Source: Chrysemys picta bellii
Taxonomy: Eukaryota > Chordata > Testudines > Emydidae
Length of the DNA: 64,000 nt
Direction: 5' to 3'
Assembly (NCBI RefSeq): GCF_011386835.1
Contig: NC_088796.1
Coordinates: 82,853,468-82,917,467, forward strand
Made by a program: the position numbers and the translations under genes. Shown here in pieces: positions 50,766 to 64,000 of the stretch (position 1 is its first letter; the number at the start of each line of letters is the position of its first letter). The notes beneath the pieces were generated by a model. It was given only the letters and a program-made list of their open reading frames with translations, made no database searches and was not told the DNA's origin.

Positions 50766-51780
50766 AAGTTGGATGGATGGGTGTTGTGGAAGAGGAGATA
50801 TTTGAAAGAGGGGGTGGTGACTGTTTGGCATACAACATAGGGAATCTGTTAAAAGACATAATCCATAAAAGACATCGGAGGAAGAGGACAAAGGTAAGAC
50901 AGAAAAGGAGATGCTTCCATTGGCCAACCAATGCTCTCTCAGCTAATGCAGGCACAGACAATAAGTTTAATACTGAGCAACATTAACTGAGGCATTGTTA
51001 CCCCCTCTTCTAGAAGGGAGTATGGCCGAAGAACTCCTCCTGCATACATGGCTATGCCCCTAGACAAGCTGGGGGAGTCCTGAATAGAAAGAGGTTTGTG
51101 GGGGGGAAGGGGGGAGAGAGGAGAATTCAGAGAGGAATGGATGCTTCCTTGCCACATGGCAGGGATTCACAAATTCTGTTTCCTCTCTACTTGCATTACT
51201 GCAGAGGAGTGTAGGGCTTTTTACTTTGAGGGGATTTCAGTGGTCTAGGTAGAGTACATTAGGATATAAACTAAGACTTAAACTGTCACTGGGAGAAAAA
51301 GCTTTATCAAAGCTTAGGAACTTCTGCGCAATTTTTAGGGTAAATACCAATAGTGAGAAAATTAGTAGCAAGGCTTTTATGCTGGCTCTACATTCAAATA
51401 TAGGCATGAGAGGAAGAGAGATGAAAGAGAGAATATAGAATTTGCAATACACACCCCTCCCTCCAAAGACAAGAAGGCTGTATGTAAAATAAAATAAACT
51501 TAATTTAGTAGAATTCTAAAGATCTATTGTGCTGTCTTTGCTGCACACAGTGTAGCAATGTCTGCTTTTTAAAAGATATTTAAGGGCCGAAAATTGCACT
51601 GAAAGCAAGTAAAGGCATCTATTACAAAGGGCTTTGCTTTGAACTTTGACAACATAAAGAGCGTCAGCAGTACCAAACTGAAGTCATGATGTTTTCTAAA
51701 GCTAAAACTTTTGGCTTTCATTTTCAGAAGGGGGCTTGCAGCAGACCAAAATGTGCATAAGGTCCATAGTATCCACATTG

Positions 51781-61688
<9,908 letters not shown>

Positions 61689-64000
61689 CTGCAGCACACA
61701 AATAAAATTTTTCAGTTTGCTTAAGAAATGGTGCCTTTGAAAGCATTTTTTTTTTCAGGGGATTATGGCATAATGAATGCTAGAAAGATGTAGGTGGAGA
61801 ATTAGAGAGTAAGAAAGGGGTCAAACCAAGCTTATCTCATTCTTCAGGTTATTGCTTGAGTAAATATGCAGGCCAAATAAAACATATGATGCTAAAGCAG
61901 AACAAGATACTGCAAATATTTCAGAGCATTGATTCTGAGAGAATTAACTTTAATGGTTCATGCACAAATCTTATCCTGTGGTCATTTTAATTTACATGCA
62001 GTTTTCAAATCCTATTTCAGTGTAACACTGGAAGTCCTCAGTATTTTTCTTTAATTTTTTTACCCCCTAATTTAGTCTCTTCAAACCCAGGCCATACAGA
62101 AATTCTGAGCACAAAATATATATATCTACTGTCAATGCACACATTGTAGAAATGGCTCCAATTCCACTATTTTGAGGAAAACAAAGGTAGATAGAGATGA
62201 CTTTAATACTCTTAGACAATCAAAGATTATGGGCCAGATTCTGTGCCCTATTCAGTCCCCTTTGTGCTTGTCTCGTTTCATAAAGGGGCCAGAAACTCAC
62301 CCTACCTCTCCAGCATGTAGAGACAGTTACGCTACCCCCACTGCAAACTTTGCTGTAGTGGAGTGCTAGGGCAGGGAGAGAATATGGCTGTTGTGAAGGG
62401 TGGTCCAGTGATCCCTGACTGGTAGATGGCCCTCTGGGGCCATAGGCAGCCAATCTAGATTAGATAAATCCCCAGGCTCCTCTAAATCTATTCTGGGGCT
62501 GTTATAGAACCAGCTTCAGGATCCAGGAGCCACAACCAGTTACTTTGCAGTTGAGCCCAAGATTTCTTCTATTCTCTGAAAAGATCATAGCTGATGTTGT
62601 AGCAATAATATGAAAGATGGCTTTGAATGGTATAAGCCAACCAATGGAATTCACATTCTTAGAAGTGAGTTATTCAGCTATAAATACTCAGACACCAAGA
62701 AATGTTTGCAAGGATCCAATATATAACACATATATTGTACTTGAAAGACAGTAGATGGCTTGTTTTGTACATATTGGATTATATTACTGTTTTTAAAAGC
62801 TTTCTTTATATCTGCAACTTTTATTTTTGATGGCACAAACAAAACAGCCATAGTTTTCAAGTTAGGATAAACAGAACTTCAGAAATACTATGGAGTTCAG
62901 ATCAATTATTTGGTATGCTATCTTTTATACCTCTCAGTCATAGCATTTCATAAGAAAAGAAGCCATCGTTCAGGAGGTATTTCCAACCAAAACCTAAAGA
63001 AATAATTTTGCCCAATCGGGTATACAGAAAAGGTTTTACTATATAAAATTTTAGAGTAAGCGCCAAATAATGGGCTAGCTTGATCTCCTCAGGCCTACCA
63101 TGGTCCATTTGTGCCACTGTACTGGCATAGTGGGCCTATAGACCTCCCTCCCCTCCCCCCCCACCCCGTGGTGCTGGAGCATGGTAGGCTACATCGGAAA
63201 TGCCCAGAACACTCTGGTTTGTGCAGGTGGCTGGAGTGTCCCCTTAGGACCATATGCAAACAAGCATAAATTAGAGCAGTCCTGAGGCTGCTCTGACATA
63301 TTGCAGGGGCCAAACTGGCCCTTGGCCAGCTCCAGAATCGTGAAGCCACAAAGATAGTATAAAAACACATTTGTCCCTCTTCTCCAACCCTAACTTTGGG
63401 TCCTAGGGCGAGCGAGCCCTTCCAGACCCAGGAATTAAGGCCTATGTTTCCTTGGCATATGTCACTTCACTTTATGGGGTCACATTTTTATCTAGGTCAT
63501 AGAGTTTTACTAAAAGCATCCTGACAACAAATTCAGCAAAGCAAAAGGAGAGAGTTAATATTAGACATTCCACAAAGAGAAAAGAGGGACAAAATTAAAA
63601 AGTAAATAGAATATGATTTACTGGTCTCTCATTTCAACTGTTCACTTAAAAGTTTGTGCTCTAGGACCCCATCCATGGGAGCATGAGCTAGGGGAGGAGA
63701 CTGGCCATGAGGGAAAGCAGTATCCCCCATTTTTAGGGGAGAAGAGGAAGGGAGATGGGGGCTGGAAGGCTAGGAAGAAGGAAGATGGGGAAGCCAGGAG
63801 GAAGAAATGAAATGATGTGACCAAGGGGGAAGAAAAGAGATTGAAAGGAAGGTTAAAAAAAAATGATGAGGCTACAGATGAGAAATGGGAGATCTGGGGG
63901 AATGGTGAAGAGAGAGATTGGAGAAAGGCTGTTTGGTTGATTTAGGGACAGAGTGTCAGAGCATAGAAGGTCAGTCCTAATTTCTTCTAGTATTCCTTTT

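Larger units (their letters stand above)
48668..51780 (-). other. Region downstream of the SYK stop codon (probable 3' UTR and flank)
   Basis: The SYK 3' UTR starts at 51780 and runs left. The sequence is AT-rich and mostly unique, with a plus-strand CR1 fragment at 50300-50765 and a hairpin MITE at 49315-49440. No minus-strand AATAAA is evident here; the variant ATTAAA occurs only in ordinary AT-rich or CR1 sequence. The transcript end is therefore not determined. Confidence 0.4.

Noticed and set aside
62678..62860. Possible upstream SYK exon (minus strand)
   Set aside because: The peptide does not resemble SYK interdomain B or SH2 sequence and lacks suitable splice sites.
63095..63370. 91-codon minus-strand frame near the right edge, as another SYK exon
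   Set aside because: No SH2 motif (such as FLVR) and no in-phase acceptor or donor.

Overview
The window looks like nuclear DNA of a non-mammalian amniote, most likely a turtle (a crocodilian is the alternative). The evidence is its repeat content: CR1 LINE fragments, a tRNA-derived SINE whose tail matches a CR1 3' end, many short GC-rich hAT-type elements with 8-bp target duplications, palindromic MITEs, and a dispersed repeat with terminal 'ggctacccctctga' that occurs in inverted pairs. It is gene-poor. I can support only two protein-coding genes, both multi-exon with GT-AG introns.

Layout: 1-37,100 is intergenic DNA, with old CR1 copies (2.1-4.4, 10.7, 11.9, 25.1 and 33.9-34.9 kb), hAT-like elements with intact target duplications (13.6-14.4, 17.4-18.1, 30.7-31.6 kb), a TA-flanked MITE (19.0 kb), CORE-SINE/MIR-like copies and hairpin MITEs. 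At 37,101-38,169 (+) lie the three coding exons of a TPPP2-like gene (p25-alpha family, 168 aa, complete), with a polyadenylation signal at 38,233. From 38.3 to 42.4 kb are GC-rich transposon blocks; 42.4-51.7 kb is mostly unique intergenic DNA with few repeats. From 51,781 to 61,688 (-) lie seven coding exons of the tyrosine kinase SYK. They cover the end of interdomain B and the whole kinase domain to the stop codon (330 aa). The exons for the two SH2 domains must lie beyond the right edge.

The two genes converge tail to tail, with stop codons 13.6 kb apart, and nothing suggests a functional link between them. SYK is an immune-receptor kinase; TPPP2 is a tubulin-associated protein, mainly of testis. 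I found no undescribed protein system. The most interesting signals are a hammerhead-ribozyme-like core inside the inverted-pair repeat family, the nested hAT insertions datable from their target duplications, a changed flank around the SYK tyrosine equivalent to human Tyr323, and the TPPP2-SYK adjacency, which differs from the human arrangement.
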